A stretch of DNA of 31,988 bases, from the NCBI GenBank assembly GCA_024413875.1, contig JAKSVY010000013.1, forward strand, positions 1 to 31,988, in the 5' to 3' direction. The position numbers and the translations under genes were made by a program. Numbering within the stretch: position 1 is the first letter of the stretch; every line of letters begins with the position of its first letter. This document shows, piece by piece, positions 31,913 through 31,988 of the stretch. The notes under the pieces were generated by a model. That model worked only from the letters and a program-made list of their open reading frames with translations. It was not told where the DNA came from and did not search any database. Source of the DNA: Bacilli bacterium. Lineage in GTDB: Bacteria > Bacillota_I > Bacilli_A > RFN20 > CAG-826.

Positions 31913-31988
31913 TATCGATAGTGAAAAAATGCATAAAGTTAACATTTTATCGAAACTTTTTCTTTAATGATTAACGTTGTTAACTATT

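Noticed and set aside
1..31988. Mollicutes code with TGA as tryptophan
   Set aside because: Tryptophan is written TGG in the genes read, and TGA appears only at ends of genes. The two TGA ends seen are each followed soon by another stop, so they alone would not decide it.

Overview
The window is AT-rich bacterial DNA with short gaps and long co-directional gene runs. It uses the standard bacterial code: tryptophan is written TGG in the genes I read, and TGA appears only as a terminal stop (for example at 3392-3394 and 21019-21021). Lipoprotein signal peptides, Gram-positive-type ABC sugar importers, a YesL-like protein and a trimeric [FeFe]-hydrogenase point to an anaerobic, fermentative low-GC Bacillota, probably a gut member of Bacilli (Erysipelotrichales/RF39-like). 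The lineage is inferred from gene content only.

Layout. (1) 1-10049, minus strand: a tightly packed operon in the order solute-binding lipoprotein, two sugar permeases, a 1042-residue secreted Ig-like protein, a DUF4838 lipoprotein, and an Ig-like lipoprotein that runs off the left edge. It has no ATPase gene. A divergent AraC-family regulator (10167-10997) sits across a 117-bp promoter region. (2) 11002-13775, minus strand: an operon of an FAD oxidoreductase, an ABC ATPase without a TOBE domain and a YesL-like membrane protein, divergent from a GH130 mannoside phosphorylase (14044-15033). Together, (1) and (2) look like a system for sensing, importing and phosphorolysing mannose-containing oligosaccharides. 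(3) 15049-16152: a serine hydrolase of the beta-lactamase fold, convergent with GH130 and sharing its terminator. (4) 16252-20395, minus strand: hydC-hydB-hydA, a probable electron-bifurcating NADH/ferredoxin hydrogenase with a near-consensus promoter. (5) 20569-21515, plus strand: a two-gene repair operon of free methionine-(R)-sulfoxide reductase and MsrA. (6) 21533-31819, minus strand: four large lipoproteins in two operons on either side of a Na/Pi cotransporter. The four fall into two related types whose order is swapped between the operons; their function is unknown.

The operon junctions, five factor-independent terminators and two strong promoters (hydC; the 31819 lipoprotein) can be read directly. 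I saw no rRNA, tRNA, CRISPR array, insertion sequence or prophage. No stretch longer than 300 bases lacks a gene; the longest is 13776-14043. The least described parts are the four-lipoprotein region and the coupling of large extracellular Ig/DUF4838 proteins to the sugar importer.
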